DNA from: DRGT01 sp035685445
GTDB taxonomy: Archaea > Thermoproteota > Nitrososphaeria > Nitrososphaerales > Nitrosopumilaceae
Reading direction: 5' to 3'
Assembly: GCA_035685445.1 (NCBI GenBank)
Contig: DASSAK010000067.1
Span: 15,989-79,988, forward strand
DNA length: 64,000 nt
Notes under the pieces: generated by a model
What the model was told of the DNA's origin: nothing
Databases searched by the model: none
The model's input: the letters and a program-made list of their open reading frames with translations, nothing else
Shown: one piece after another, positions 18,150 through 26,543 of the stretch
How the letters are laid out: each line of letters opens with the position of its first letter
How positions within the stretch are numbered: position 1 is the stretch's first letter
Position numbers and translations under genes: made by a program

Positions 18150-18926
18150 TTAGAAGGGTTTGTTGACCTCTCTCGTAAAGACATAGCTGGCAAGCCCAAC
18201 CATGGCCAAGACAAAGACAAAGATTATTCCAACACTCATAGCAGATGAAATACCCTCTGTCACCCCAGTCATCAAACCACGTACTATGAGAACTGTATAA
18301 GTGACTGGATTTAGTTTGGCAGCAGTCGCAAGCCAGTCAGGTAGCAGTTCTAATGGAAAGAGAGCGGGGCTGAGCATAAACAATGGCATTCCAAGAAAAT
18401 TGATAACGCCCCAAAAGGTTTCTTGTGACTTTGCAGTTGCAGCAACCGTTACTGAAATTCCTGAGAATCCAAGTGAAAATAAAATCACAATTGCCATAAT
18501 TGGCGCAATCACAATTGGGTTTGGAAAGCTGACGCCAATTGCAAATGCAATGCCCAAAATCAAGCTTGCCTGAAGTGCAGCTATAATAGAGATTGCGAGC
18601 ATTTTTCCTAATGCAATTGAGGAACGAGAAACTGGCGAAGTTAATGCCTTGTTCATAAAACCATATCTTCTATCCCATAATGTGTTTACACCACCAAAAA
18701 TACTAGTGAAAATTGCAGTAAGAATTACTACGCCTGGTGCCATAAATTCAATATATTCGCCATCAAAGCCTACCGATTGAATTAGTGGTTGAGTTCCAGA
18801 AAAAGTATTTCCAATAACGATAATCCAAATCGCAGGTTGAATTAATCTAATGATCACACCACTTCGGGATTTTCTATAACGTTTCATTTCCCTCCAAAAA
18901 ATAGTATATGTGTCAGAAAAGATCAA
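18150..18926 (-). CDS. ABC-2 type exporter permease
   Basis: Membrane subunit of a two-gene ABC exporter. It has six hydrophobic segments and the ABC-2 layout: a cytoplasmic N-terminus ('FWREMKRYRKSRSG'), then a first hydrophobic segment with 'FMAPGVVILTAIFTSIFGG' and a re-entrant 'GINFLGMPLFMLSPALFPLE'-like segment typical of DrrB/NodJ-type permeases. It overlaps the ATPase gene by 4 bp. It is followed 67 bp later by the giant secreted protein. Substrate unknown: a drug, lipid or polysaccharide by family, or possibly related to the neighbour. Confidence 0.92.
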   Translation of the reverse strand: MIFSDTYTIFWREMKRYRKSRSGVIIRLIQPAIWIIVIGNTFSGTQPLIQSVGFDGEYIEFMAPGVVILTAIFTSIFGGVNTLWDRRYGFMNKALTSPVSRSSIALGKMLAISIIAALQASLILGIAFAIGVSFPNPIVIAPIMAIVILFSLGFSGISVTVAATAKSQETFWGVINFLGMPLFMLSPALFPLELLPDWLATAAKLNPVTYTVLIVRGLMTGVTEGISSAMSVGIIFVFVLAMVGLASYVFTREVNKPF

Positions 18927-19921
18927 GGTCGGATTCTCCTCATCTTTGCAAATTCTAGTTTCTGATTGAATTTTGTTTCATCATCACGTAACTCATGACC
19001 AGTATATGAAATGAAAACATCATCAAGTGTTGGTTGGGTTAATGAGATTTCATTGATTTTTATTTTTAACTTTGAAGTTAGTTGAAAAATTTGTGGAATC
19101 AATTCAGCACCTTTTGCAGTATAAACAACAATTTGGTTATTTTTTGCAGAGACATCTTTAACAAGAGAAATTGTTTTTAATTGTGAAACTAAATTAGAAT
19201 TTGTAACATTATCATCAACTTGAAATGAAACTACTTCATCACCCAAAGCGTTTTTCATTGATTGTGGTGAATCAATTACTTGAATTTTTCCATAGTCTAT
19301 AATTCCAACTCTGTCACAGAGTTTATCCGCTTCTTCCATGTAGTGTGTAGAAAGAAAAATCGTCATGTTGAATTCTTTATGAATCTGCCTGATATACTCC
19401 CAAATCTTTCGTCTAGTTTGAATATCTAATCCAACTGTTGGCTCATCAAGAACAAGAACCTTTGGCCTATGTAGCAGACCGCCAGCAATGTCTAATCTTT
19501 TTCGCATCCCTCCAGAAAATGTAATCACAGCATGATCCTGCTTGTCTTTGAGCTCAATTAACTCTAAAACTTCATCAATTCGTTTGTTAATCAAATTTTT
19601 TGGAATGTGGTTTAGTCTTCCCTCAAGCAACAAGTTTTCTCTACCGGTAAGATACTCATCAACTGCGATGTCTTGTTGCACATACCCAATGTTTTCTCTA
19701 ACCTTTTTCGCCTGACTAACTACATCATAGCCTGCAACAATTGCTTGTCCTGATGTTGGTTTTAGCAGAGTGGTTAGAATCATCATGGTTGTACTCTTTC
19801 CAGCACCGTTTGGTCCAAGAAATCCAAAGATTTCACCTTCATCCACATTAAATGAGACATCATCAACTGCTGTCATATTTCCAAATTTTTTAACAAGGGA
19901 ATTGGTTTCTATTGTTTTCAA
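18923..19921 (-). CDS. ABC transporter ATP-binding protein (DrrA-like)
   Basis: Energises the adjacent ABC-2 permease. Walker A is 'GPNGAGKST', the signature is 'FSGGMRKRLDIAGGLL', Walker B is 'VLVLDEPTVGLD' and the H-loop 'LSTHYMEEADKLCD' is present. A C-terminal extension of about 100 residues follows the nucleotide-binding domain, as in DrrA. An in-frame TTG at 19942 would add seven residues; I chose the TTG at 19921 because the box ATTTATAA at 19943-19950 would then sit 26 nt upstream as in leaderless genes, and the protein would begin 'MKTIETNSLVKKFG' like its family. Confidence 0.93.
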   Translation of the reverse strand: MKTIETNSLVKKFGNMTAVDDVSFNVDEGEIFGFLGPNGAGKSTTMMILTTLLKPTSGQAIVAGYDVVSQAKKVRENIGYVQQDIAVDEYLTGRENLLLEGRLNHIPKNLINKRIDEVLELIELKDKQDHAVITFSGGMRKRLDIAGGLLHRPKVLVLDEPTVGLDIQTRRKIWEYIRQIHKEFNMTIFLSTHYMEEADKLCDRVGIIDYGKIQVIDSPQSMKNALGDEVVSFQVDDNVTNSNLVSQLKTISLVKDVSAKNNQIVVYTAKGAELIPQIFQLTSKLKIKINEISLTQPTLDDVFISYTGHELRDDETKFNQKLEFAKMRRIRP

Positions 19922-19942
19922 CAGTGAGATGGATTTTTGCAA

Positions 19943-19950
19943 TTATAAAT
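19943..19950 (-). promoter_or_regulatory. TATA-like box of the ABC exporter genes
   Basis: ATTTATAA on the minus strand, about 26 nt from the TTG at 19921. This spacing decides the start chosen for the ATPase gene. Confidence 0.45.
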
Positions 19951-20044
19951 TGCTAACAGTTTTAAGATCATGTGTTTGTGAGGGAACTAGGAAGAAAATC
20001 GATCCTCATAAAAAATTTTAAGTAGATATGAAAATGCAAATTTC

Positions 20045-20143
20045 ATGAAAGGATTATGTCATATTTGTAATTCATCAAATGTTGATGTCACAGTGCAAGA
20101 AGGCATTATTACTTGCAAGGAGTGCCTAGAAAAAAAATCTTAA
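20045..20143 (+). CDS. 32-residue zinc-ribbon microprotein
   Basis: A very short ORF whose product is essentially one treble-clef/zinc-ribbon unit: C5-x2-C8 and C24-x2-C27 joined by a 15-residue loop, ending in a basic 'EKKS'. A TTTTAAG box at 20016-20022 lies about 27 nt before the ATG, the expected spacing for a leaderless archaeal gene. The stop overlaps the convergent gene by 4 bp. Stand-alone zinc ribbons this short usually bind protein or nucleic acid; no specific role is visible. Confidence 0.6.
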   Translation: MKGLCHICNSSNVDVTVQEGIITCKECLEKKS

Positions 20144-20439
20144 TCAGGAAGGTTTTCTGATATTTTTTCTCTAATTTCTTTTCCTTTTACCTCTATCATT
20201 TCCTTAATTTCTAAAAGCTGTTCTCCTTCAGGCCATTGTCCAATTTCATCAAAAAATATGTGTTGAGCGTGACATTCCAGTCTTCCAATATACCAACCAT
20301 ATGCAAAATTAAAGGCATTATCAAATTTCCATACTTTTTGCATTTGTGGTAAAATTTCTCGTAAAAGAATTGGAATTCCACGAATGTGTTCTTTAATGTT
20401 TATCTGAATTATTTCACGAACCTCAGGATCAAATGACAT
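20140..20439 (-). CDS. Conserved hypothetical protein, 99 aa (paralogue of the 30575 gene)
   Basis: A small, probably helical, soluble protein of unknown function. Its central 'NAFNFAYGWYIGRLECHAQ' and its charged C-terminal helix resemble the protein encoded at 30575-30847, which has 'NAFSYGIVIGRLYNSFHYQ' at the same place. The two are of similar length (99 and 90 aa) and probably form a small lineage family. No cofactor motif is evident. Confidence 0.7.
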   Translation of the reverse strand: MSFDPEVREIIQINIKEHIRGIPILLREILPQMQKVWKFDNAFNFAYGWYIGRLECHAQHIFFDEIGQWPEGEQLLEIKEMIEVKGKEIREKISENLPD

Positions 20440-20481
20440 TAATAATGAATAAAAAATGAATTAAAATAAAGATTGTTGGGA

Positions 20482-20934
20482 TTATTCTAGGTTTTTGAAT
20501 TCTTCTTTTGTGACTTTGAGTTTTACTTGTTCTCCTATACCCCAAATTTCTGATTTTGATAGAATCTTTGTGTGTAATAGTCCACCAGTCACTTCAATTG
20601 ATTCTAACTCGTTTGTGTCTGGATGTCTATGTAGTCGTTTTATTTTGCCTAATTTATGACCGTCTATATCTACAACTTCGATACCAGATCTTACAGGAGG
20701 GGTACTTAGCAATAGAGTCTCTTTTGTGAATCTATCAATGTATGTTTCTGGTAAAAAGTATTCTTTACGAAAACCTTCATGGATTGTCACGCCAGAAACT
20801 GCCAAGGTTTCTTGGTTGATGTGAATATGCTTTACTTTTCCGTATTCAATACCTTCCCTATCAACAACCTTTTTTCCTGTAAATTCATCTGCTGTTGCTA
20901 AATTAGGGGTCACGCCTTCTAGTTTAGTTGACAT
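20482..20934 (-). CDS. Double PRC-barrel domain protein
   Basis: Two PRC-barrel-like halves: residues about 18-80 ('GKKVVDREGIEYGKVKHI') and about 82-145 ('GIEVVDIDGHKLGKIKRL'). PRC-barrels occur in RimM, photosynthetic reaction-centre H subunit and small archaeal proteins, where they mediate protein or RNA contacts. There is no enzyme motif, signal peptide or membrane segment. It is divergent from the nitroreductase-like gene, with two palindromes in the gap. Partner unknown. Confidence 0.8.
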   Translation of the reverse strand: MSTKLEGVTPNLATADEFTGKKVVDREGIEYGKVKHIHINQETLAVSGVTIHEGFRKEYFLPETYIDRFTKETLLLSTPPVRSGIEVVDIDGHKLGKIKRLHRHPDTNELESIEVTGGLLHTKILSKSEIWGIGEQVKLKVTKEEFKNLE

Positions 20935-20959
20935 GGCAAGTGATTGAAAGGTTTGCTTA

Positions 20960-20973
20960 TGATATCAGATATC
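20960..20973. promoter_or_regulatory. Tandem palindromes in a divergent promoter gap
   Basis: TGATATCA (20960-20967) is followed directly by GATATC (20968-20973), two small perfect palindromes between the divergent PRC-barrel and nitroreductase-like genes. A shared regulator site is possible but unproven. Confidence 0.3.
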
Positions 20974-21022
20974 AGGATTTTCTATCAATGAGGTTAAATT
21001 ACTTGACAAGGAAAATTTGTCC

Positions 21023-21334
21023 GTGAGTAATGTAGTTAAAGCTGTGCTAACAACAAAGGGAAGAAAAACTGGAAAAGAGCACTCTGTCTGGTTGAGGGCT
21101 GTTTTGTACAATGATAAAATCTATTTTTCAAGGCACAAACCTGATGGAGATTGGTTTCAAAATGCAACAAAAAATCCCGATGTTAAGGTTAGTTTTGATA
21201 AGAAACAACTTGTAGGCAAGGCATCAGTTGTTACTGATGAAGAATTGGCAAAAAAGATTTCAGAGTTAAAGTATCCTGATGAAGAACGTGCTAAAGAAAA
21301 ACGAGTTGTTTTAGAAGTTACACTATGTGAATAA
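21023..21334 (+). CDS. Nitroreductase/deazaflavin-dependent (DDN-like, split beta-barrel) protein
   Basis: The N-terminal 'LTTKGRKTGKEHSVWLRAV' is the hallmark of the DDN/PNPOx-like split-barrel family, many members of which use F420. The middle 'DWFQNATKNPDVKVSF' also fits. A gene for F420 synthesis (cofE) lies in the same window, so F420 use is plausible but not shown. The GTG at 21023 is preferred because GTTAAATT at 20993-21000 lies about 26 nt upstream; a TTG two codons earlier is the alternative. At 103 aa it is a short family member. Confidence 0.72.
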   Translation: MSNVVKAVLTTKGRKTGKEHSVWLRAVLYNDKIYFSRHKPDGDWFQNATKNPDVKVSFDKKQLVGKASVVTDEELAKKISELKYPDEERAKEKRVVLEVTLCE

Positions 21335-21962
21335 TTGTAGAAACTCCACGCTTGTCAACTTCCATACCATTTTCTATTTCAGCGATAGTTATTGTAAATG
21401 AAATAAGATCACGTTGTTTGCATTCTCTTGCGTCAAGTTTTAGATGAATGTCCATAAGGTCATATTCTTCTTGAGGCAGATTTGTTTGATCAATGGCTAC
21501 TTTGGCAGTAGATTCCATTCTGAACCTATCATCTTTGAAATGAAAACCAAGTTTTGTTTTTCTTCCCTTTCTACCAGATGCTTTTACATTTACATCAATT
21601 ATTCCAGGTTTTGACATAGTATAGCTTGATGTTTGATTTACAAAGACTCCAATTTGAAATGGTTTTCCAGCTGTGGCTTCTGCCATTTTTTGAATTCCAT
21701 CATTCATTACAACATCTACTCCCTTGAAGGTTTGAGCTACTTTGGCAATCCAATCATTGGTTCTTTCTATGGTCGACGCTATTGCTGCTCGTCTTTTTTT
21801 ATCCTCATCTGCAGGTAGTTGATATCTATCAACCCATGCAAGATAATCCTTGGAAATGTCTTTGATGAACTCTATACAAGTGATTTTATATCCTTCAACA
21901 GTAGTATCTCGTCCTGCAGATTCATCATATGGGGTGGTTCCACTATCGATTGGTAAAGCCAT
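21318..21962 (-). CDS. Conserved hypothetical protein, 214 aa
   Basis: No family recognised. The first 100 residues are helical, the C-terminal 110 look beta-rich, with a basic 'KASGRKGRKTKLGFHFKDD' stretch in between. No signal peptide or membrane segment. The ATG at 21962 is chosen over an in-frame TTG one codon upstream. The end overlaps the convergent split-barrel gene by 17 bp. No cofactor motif is visible. Confidence 0.6.
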   Translation of the reverse strand: MALPIDSGTTPYDESAGRDTTVEGYKITCIEFIKDISKDYLAWVDRYQLPADEDKKRRAAIASTIERTNDWIAKVAQTFKGVDVVMNDGIQKMAEATAGKPFQIGVFVNQTSSYTMSKPGIIDVNVKASGRKGRKTKLGFHFKDDRFRMESTAKVAIDQTNLPQEEYDLMDIHLKLDARECKQRDLISFTITIAEIENGMEVDKRGVSTIIHIV

Positions 21963-22028
21963 CAAAAGTTGTAGTTTCTACATGTAAAAAAATCAATGCA
22001 TATAATGGTAAATCAATAATTCATTATA

Positions 22029-22502
22029 ATGAGTTTTAGAACAATTACAGAAGATTTACAAGCTCAACTGAAAAGCAATTTACCTCAAATTAGATTAATG
22101 CTGAAACGAAATCCTGCAATGGCCTTTACAAAAATCACAGAGATTGGTTCAGGTGTTGGAAAAAAATATGGAATCAAGCTTGTTGTAAACTTTCCAGAGA
22201 GAGAAAAAATCAATGACTTTGATTCGTACGGCAAACAAGACCTTAGCATTATCGTTGACCAATCAAAAACGAATTTTCCAATTTCCCGTAGTATCATAAA
22301 AACAAAAGCAAGTGAAATTTTTGGAAATGATGCAGAGGTTCAGGATGCATACATGTATGAACAAAAGGAAGGAGTCAGAGTACGAGCAGAAAACGGAAGA
22401 ATTGATGTCCTACCCCATTCTCTTCATATTTGGTGCAAGTTTTCAGACAAAGTATCTGATTTTTGTGATTGGTTATTTGATAATGTATACAAGCCGAAAT
22501 AA
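22029..22502 (+). CDS. Conserved hypothetical protein, 157 aa
   Basis: Soluble protein of unknown function with alternating helices and strands. A TATAATGG-type box near 22001-22008 lies about 26 nt before the ATG, so a leaderless transcript is likely. No Cys pairs, nucleotide-binding loop or membrane segment is visible. It ends about 90 bp before the DoxX-like gene on the same strand, but that gene appears to have its own promoter. Confidence 0.6.
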   Translation: MSFRTITEDLQAQLKSNLPQIRLMLKRNPAMAFTKITEIGSGVGKKYGIKLVVNFPEREKINDFDSYGKQDLSIIVDQSKTNFPISRSIIKTKASEIFGNDAEVQDAYMYEQKEGVRVRAENGRIDVLPHSLHIWCKFSDKVSDFCDWLFDNVYKPK

Positions 22503-22594
22503 CCCTTTTGCATAAAATTTCACAAATTTGTTATAACCATTTCGAAGTAATACTACGAACCGGTTTTATTGTAATTTTCACATACAACGAATCC

Positions 22595-23287
22595 ATGGCA
22601 AGTGGATTGATGACCATATCAAAGGATACTGTACAGCGCTTACTTGACCTCAAGGTTGGAGACCAAGGAAGATTAGTTCACATCATGGAGACCATGGAAA
22701 AAGGAAAAACACTTTATCGTTCTGATCAAAAATATCTTTCAAATTTAATTTCAAATTATTTGGGAATTTCAACCAAAAACCAACAATCACAGGGTCATAT
22801 ACTTTCAGAATTAGTTCAATCACGTTTATCTGGAAATATTACTGCAAAATGCAGGTCAATGCTTAGTATCTTTTTTAACATGCAAACAACAAAGCTTTCA
22901 AACTTGGCATTCTTTTTGGCCAGGTTTGGTTTAGCGTTTGCATTTGCATGGTCAGGATATACCATGTACACAAACCCACAACAAATAGCTGATGTTTTAT
23001 CTCAGGTGACGGGAATCACAAGTGGTTTTGCACTAAATGTAACTATGGCAGTAGGTGCTATTGAAGCAATAGGCGGAGTTTTACTTTTAGTTGGATTCAT
23101 GACTAGATTAGTAACATTTACTCAAATCATACTTTTAATTGCAACCGGAATTGTTTTTGGAATGGATTTTGTAAACGGTCCTAGTCTTTGGAAAGATGTG
23201 AGTCTTTTAGGGTTAGCAATAATGTTATTTATTTTAGGTTCTGGAAAATGGAGTGTTGACCACCTAATATCAAGAAAGATAGGATGA
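22595..23287 (+). CDS. DoxX-like membrane protein with N-terminal IGxxGRL module
   Basis: The C-terminal part (about residues 105-230) has four hydrophobic segments and DoxX-family features ('ARFGLAFAFAWSGY', 'GAIEAIGGVLLLVGFMTRL'). DoxX proteins range from the thiosulfate:quinone oxidoreductase subunit to uncharacterised membrane proteins. Residues about 11-55 form a module ('VGDQGRLVHIMETMEKGKTL') that recurs three times in the protein encoded at 44644-45489. The ATG at 22595 is supported by TTTTATTG at 22564-22571 about 27 nt upstream; an earlier TTG would add 29 unlikely residues. Confidence 0.78.
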   Translation: MASGLMTISKDTVQRLLDLKVGDQGRLVHIMETMEKGKTLYRSDQKYLSNLISNYLGISTKNQQSQGHILSELVQSRLSGNITAKCRSMLSIFFNMQTTKLSNLAFFLARFGLAFAFAWSGYTMYTNPQQIADVLSQVTGITSGFALNVTMAVGAIEAIGGVLLLVGFMTRLVTFTQIILLIATGIVFGMDFVNGPSLWKDVSLLGLAIMLFILGSGKWSVDHLISRKIG

Positions 23288-23401
23288 GACGCCGTTGTTA
23301 ACAATGAAACAAAGCAATTCAATTGTTATAATTATTTTCAAAAATGTTGTCTTTTCAGAGCTCACAAACTGTTTAAATGAAATCAAGTGTGTAAAAATAA
23401 A

Positions 23402-24400
23402 ATGAAAAACTCTTTTCATGTTATTACAATTGCGACAATGTTTTTTTTGCTGGTATTTTCCACAGCTACAGTTCAAGCATCGACACACAACACTAAGGTT
23501 TTACGAGACGTCAAGGTACCTGGAACGGATGATACATTCGATATTTCATATCAGGTGAACCGAAAATTAGTAGAGGCAGAAGTTGAAGTGTTGCGAAAAA
23601 GCATCACCTTTACCTTTGCAGGAAAACTTTCTGATGACACGTTTTTGGTGGTTTTACCTCATGAGTTAATTCAGGGTCCTTTTTTGGTTTGGTTGGATAA
23701 GACTCAGATCACAGATTTTGATGTGGATAAATCTCAAAAAAATTCAATTTTGACAATTTCACTTTTTGATGAAACCGAACAAGTAACTATTGTGGGAAGC
23801 AAAATTGCCGGTACTTTTAATCCGCAAGCCCCACTTGTGATGAACTTTGTTTCAGGATCAATAGATAAATCGGTTTATGTGTATGGTGAAACAATCAACA
23901 TTTCTGGTAAGGTAACAAATCCAAAAAATTTGAGTTTTGTAACATTATCTATTTTAGGGCCAAATGGAAACACCATGCTTCAAAACGATTTGCCACTAGA
24001 TAATGATTTAAAATTCACAGCATCTATTTTGACAGGCGGGTTACAGTGGAAACCTTTTGGAGGATATACTATCAAAGTTACCGGAAAAGATGCTAATACA
24101 TTTTCTGCAAAGTTTGATTTTGTTCCATTTGTTCTTCCTGACTGGGTAAAGACTAATGCGGGTTGGTGGTCAAATAATCAAATTGACGATGCAACCTTTG
24201 CAACAGGTCTTCAATATTTAATCAAGGAGAAAATTATTAGAATTTCAGAAATTGATCAAAAACAGTCAGTTACAGTCAAAGAAATACCTTCATGGATTAA
24301 AACAAATGCGAAATGGTGGAACGAAGGAAAGATTTCAGATTCAGATTTTATCAAAGGAATTGAATATTTGATTGAAAATAGAATAATTGTTATTTCATAG
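23402..24400 (+). CDS. Secreted protein with two C-terminal WWxxGxI repeats
   Basis: An N-terminal signal peptide (hydrophobic segment ending 'ATVQAS') precedes beta-rich domains, including an immunoglobulin-like segment with 'YGETINISGKVTNP'. The C-terminus has two copies of a 40-50 residue repeat, 'PDWVKTNAGWWSNNQID' and 'PSWIKTNAKWWNEGKIS', each followed by a helix ending in 'YLIxxxII'. The same repeat type ends the neighbouring secreted protein at 24788-26251. The ATG at 23402 is favoured over GTG 15 nt upstream because TTTAAATG at 23372-23379 has leaderless spacing. Surface or pseudoperiplasmic location is inferred. Confidence 0.8.
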   Translation: MKNSFHVITIATMFFLLVFSTATVQASTHNTKVLRDVKVPGTDDTFDISYQVNRKLVEAEVEVLRKSITFTFAGKLSDDTFLVVLPHELIQGPFLVWLDKTQITDFDVDKSQKNSILTISLFDETEQVTIVGSKIAGTFNPQAPLVMNFVSGSIDKSVYVYGETINISGKVTNPKNLSFVTLSILGPNGNTMLQNDLPLDNDLKFTASILTGGLQWKPFGGYTIKVTGKDANTFSAKFDFVPFVLPDWVKTNAGWWSNNQIDDATFATGLQYLIKEKIIRISEIDQKQSVTVKEIPSWIKTNAKWWNEGKISDSDFIKGIEYLIENRIIVIS

Positions 24401-24405
24401 TAATA

Positions 24406-24762
24406 TTATTTTTCCAAGTTTTTCAGGATGTTTTTTGCTTCGGCGTTATCTGGATCTATCTCAAGGATTTTTTTACAACAATCCTTTACCTGCTCAGCCT
24501 CTTTTAGAAATGCATGAACATTTGCCTTCAAAAGAAGTGTTTCGGCATCATTTGGATTTAGTGATAATGCCTTTTCAAAATAGGATAAGGCATTGCTTGC
24601 ATCTTCTAAAATATAGTAAATGCTACCCATTATGAAATAGTAATCAGAGTCTTGGGAAAATTTTTTTTCTATACTTTCGCCAAATGCAATTGCTTCTTTA
24701 TAGTCTCCATTTTTAACTAGTTTTTTTAGATGACGTTTTGGATAACTAAACAGACCAACCAA
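24406..24762 (-). CDS. Small TPR-repeat protein
   Basis: About three tetratricopeptide repeats cover most of the 118 residues; the clearest is 'NALSYFEKALSLNPNDAETL', and a following copy ends in 'EIDPDNAEAKNIL'. TPRs mediate protein-protein contacts. The start is TTG, just after an in-frame stop, so no longer form is possible. No catalytic domain is attached. It lies 26 bp after the convergently oriented secreted-protein gene ends upstream on the same strand. Confidence 0.8.
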   Translation of the reverse strand: MVGLFSYPKRHLKKLVKNGDYKEAIAFGESIEKKFSQDSDYYFIMGSIYYILEDASNALSYFEKALSLNPNDAETLLLKANVHAFLKEAEQVKDCCKKILEIDPDNAEAKNILKNLEK

Positions 24763-24787
24763 GAGAAATCAAGCCAGACTTTTAGTT

Positions 24788-26251
24788 TTAGGCTATTTTC
24801 ATAATGCCATTTTCAATCAACCACTGAATTGCTGAAACAAACTCTTTATCAGATGAGAAGCCATCCACCCAGAATCCGGTGGTAGTTTTAATCCATGAGG
24901 GAATTTCAGTGCCAGTACTTTGACCGGAGACAGTTGGAGGGATAACAATAACTCCTTCATTTATCAGAAACTGTATTGCATTCACAAATTCACCGTCAGA
25001 TGAGAATCCATCCACCCAGAATCCTGCGGTTGTTTTAATCCAGCTTGGAACGCTGGAGCTAGAAGGCGGGGGAGGCGGTATAGATGGAGGTACGCCAGGA
25101 GTACTTCCAGTAATTGGAATATCTATTTGCAAATAATCTGGAGCTTCTGATGGTACAACATACTCTGGAGCTAAACCATAAATCCAAATAACATAGTGAG
25201 CTATTCCTGCATCTTCCTTAACAACTGTAGTTCTGTGTACCTGTCCAGATGGAGAATAGAGAAAATTCTGTCCCTCTTCTCCGGCAATCGACCTAAGTGG
25301 TTTTAGATTATCATCAACAACCAGAATGTCATACTGTACTTGGTTTAAAAATTCGGTTTCATCAAACTGATTTAAGAAATTAATAAACCACGTAATTTGA
25401 CATCCAGATGTTGGGGTTTCTGGTCCATATTTTACATGCAAAAGATAAGAGAAGTTTTTTGTAGAATGCTTGACACTTTTGAGATCAATGGTTTTAGGAC
25501 AACCCTCTTTTATTGCTCCAGGAAAGTTTGGAACAACATTTGCAAAGGGATTGTTTGGAACATTTTCTTTATAGTCTAATAACTTAAATCGATATTCTGG
25601 GGGCGGAATTCCTTCAGAAACATGAGTCCAGGTTTCTGCCTTTATTGGAAAAGGAAATCCATCCAATACCCAAACTTTACTTGTTTGTCCACCAGTCTTC
25701 CAAGTAATTAGGGCTGTTTCGTATGTTCCAGCAGGAACAGAAATTGTTTGCATTTCAGTTGGAATGATTTGTTCGCCACCAATGTTTGCAATTTTTCCCC
25801 AAGAGGGTTTGTTGAATTGTTTTGGTTCATTTGCGTTTGCAAAAGCAGAAAGCCATACTATCGAGGTTTTAAATGCGCCCCTATACTTGCTTAATTCAGG
25901 AGTTCCGCCTGTTGGTTCTGGAGCAACTTTTCCCAACTCCATAGTTCCAGGGATTACAAATGATCCATCATATACTACTGCACGTACAAGCCATTTTTCT
26001 TCTGAGCCAACAGAAACATCTCCTTCCACCCAAATATCTAGTTCAAAATTTCTGCATTCTTGAAAATCAACATGACAAACTTCGTAGGAGAAATAATCGC
26101 CTTTTTTCAATCCTTCCCCTACATACCAAGTTCCAGGATTATCCTTTATTCCACCTGTTACTGCTCCAACCTGAGCAAATGCATTTTGCATCGGCATCAA
26201 TCCTACAAAGAGAATCACAACAACAAATAGAACAACAACCTGACGTTTCAA
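24788..26251 (-). CDS. Secreted protein with Pro-rich linker and two C-terminal Trp-type repeats
   Basis: A signal peptide (hydrophobic, ending 'QNAFAQ') is followed by a large extracellular domain of unknown fold (about 30-385), a Pro/Ser linker ('PPSIPPPPPSSSSVPS') and two C-terminal repeats beginning 'PSWIKTTAGFWVDGFSSD' and 'PSWIKTTTGFWVDGFSSD'. These repeats are homologous in pattern to those of the secreted protein at 23402-24400, with FW replacing WW. No protease or metal site is evident. It may belong to a family of lineage-specific surface proteins sharing this C-terminal module. Confidence 0.8.
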   Translation of the reverse strand: MKRQVVVLFVVVILFVGLMPMQNAFAQVGAVTGGIKDNPGTWYVGEGLKKGDYFSYEVCHVDFQECRNFELDIWVEGDVSVGSEEKWLVRAVVYDGSFVIPGTMELGKVAPEPTGGTPELSKYRGAFKTSIVWLSAFANANEPKQFNKPSWGKIANIGGEQIIPTEMQTISVPAGTYETALITWKTGGQTSKVWVLDGFPFPIKAETWTHVSEGIPPPEYRFKLLDYKENVPNNPFANVVPNFPGAIKEGCPKTIDLKSVKHSTKNFSYLLHVKYGPETPTSGCQITWFINFLNQFDETEFLNQVQYDILVVDDNLKPLRSIAGEEGQNFLYSPSGQVHRTTVVKEDAGIAHYVIWIYGLAPEYVVPSEAPDYLQIDIPITGSTPGVPPSIPPPPPSSSSVPSWIKTTAGFWVDGFSSDGEFVNAIQFLINEGVIVIPPTVSGQSTGTEIPSWIKTTTGFWVDGFSSDKEFVSAIQWLIENGIMKIA

Positions 26252-26331
26252 TTATTATAACTTCTCAAATTACTTGTTTAAAGGTTATTCAAATAAGCAA
26301 ATATAGAGGCAAAATTCATTGATTTTTGTCA

Positions 26332-26505
26332 ATGTGCGAATGCTCAAAAGTTCACATGTATGAGGTTGAATTCAAACTAGAAGGAATGATTGTTGTTCCA
26401 ACACACAAAAATTGTGGCGTCTCGCTAAATGACAAACAAGCTGAAAAGTTCCAAAAAGATCTCATGAAGACATGGGGATATGAGGAAGAAGAGGAAGAAG
26501 AATAG
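26332..26505 (+). CDS. 57-residue Cys/acidic-tail microprotein
   Basis: A short ORF starting 'MCECSKVH' with C2, C4 and H8, a later 'HKNCG' motif (C28), and a tail of seven Glu residues. The spacing could make a single metal site. An AAATATAG box at 26299-26306 lies about 29 nt upstream of the ATG, which supports a leaderless gene. It sits between two minus-strand genes and has no homologue I recognise. Confidence 0.6.
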   Translation: MCECSKVHMYEVEFKLEGMIVVPTHKNCGVSLNDKQAEKFQKDLMKTWGYEEEEEEE

Positions 26506-26543
26506 AAAAATTTTGAAAAAAGAAAAATAAGAATATGTTTTTC

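Noticed and set aside
13721..19921. Reading the ABC genes plus RTX repeats as a bacterial-type type I secretion system
   Set aside because: The permease is of ABC-2 export type, there is no membrane fusion protein, and the repeat protein has a Sec-type signal peptide.
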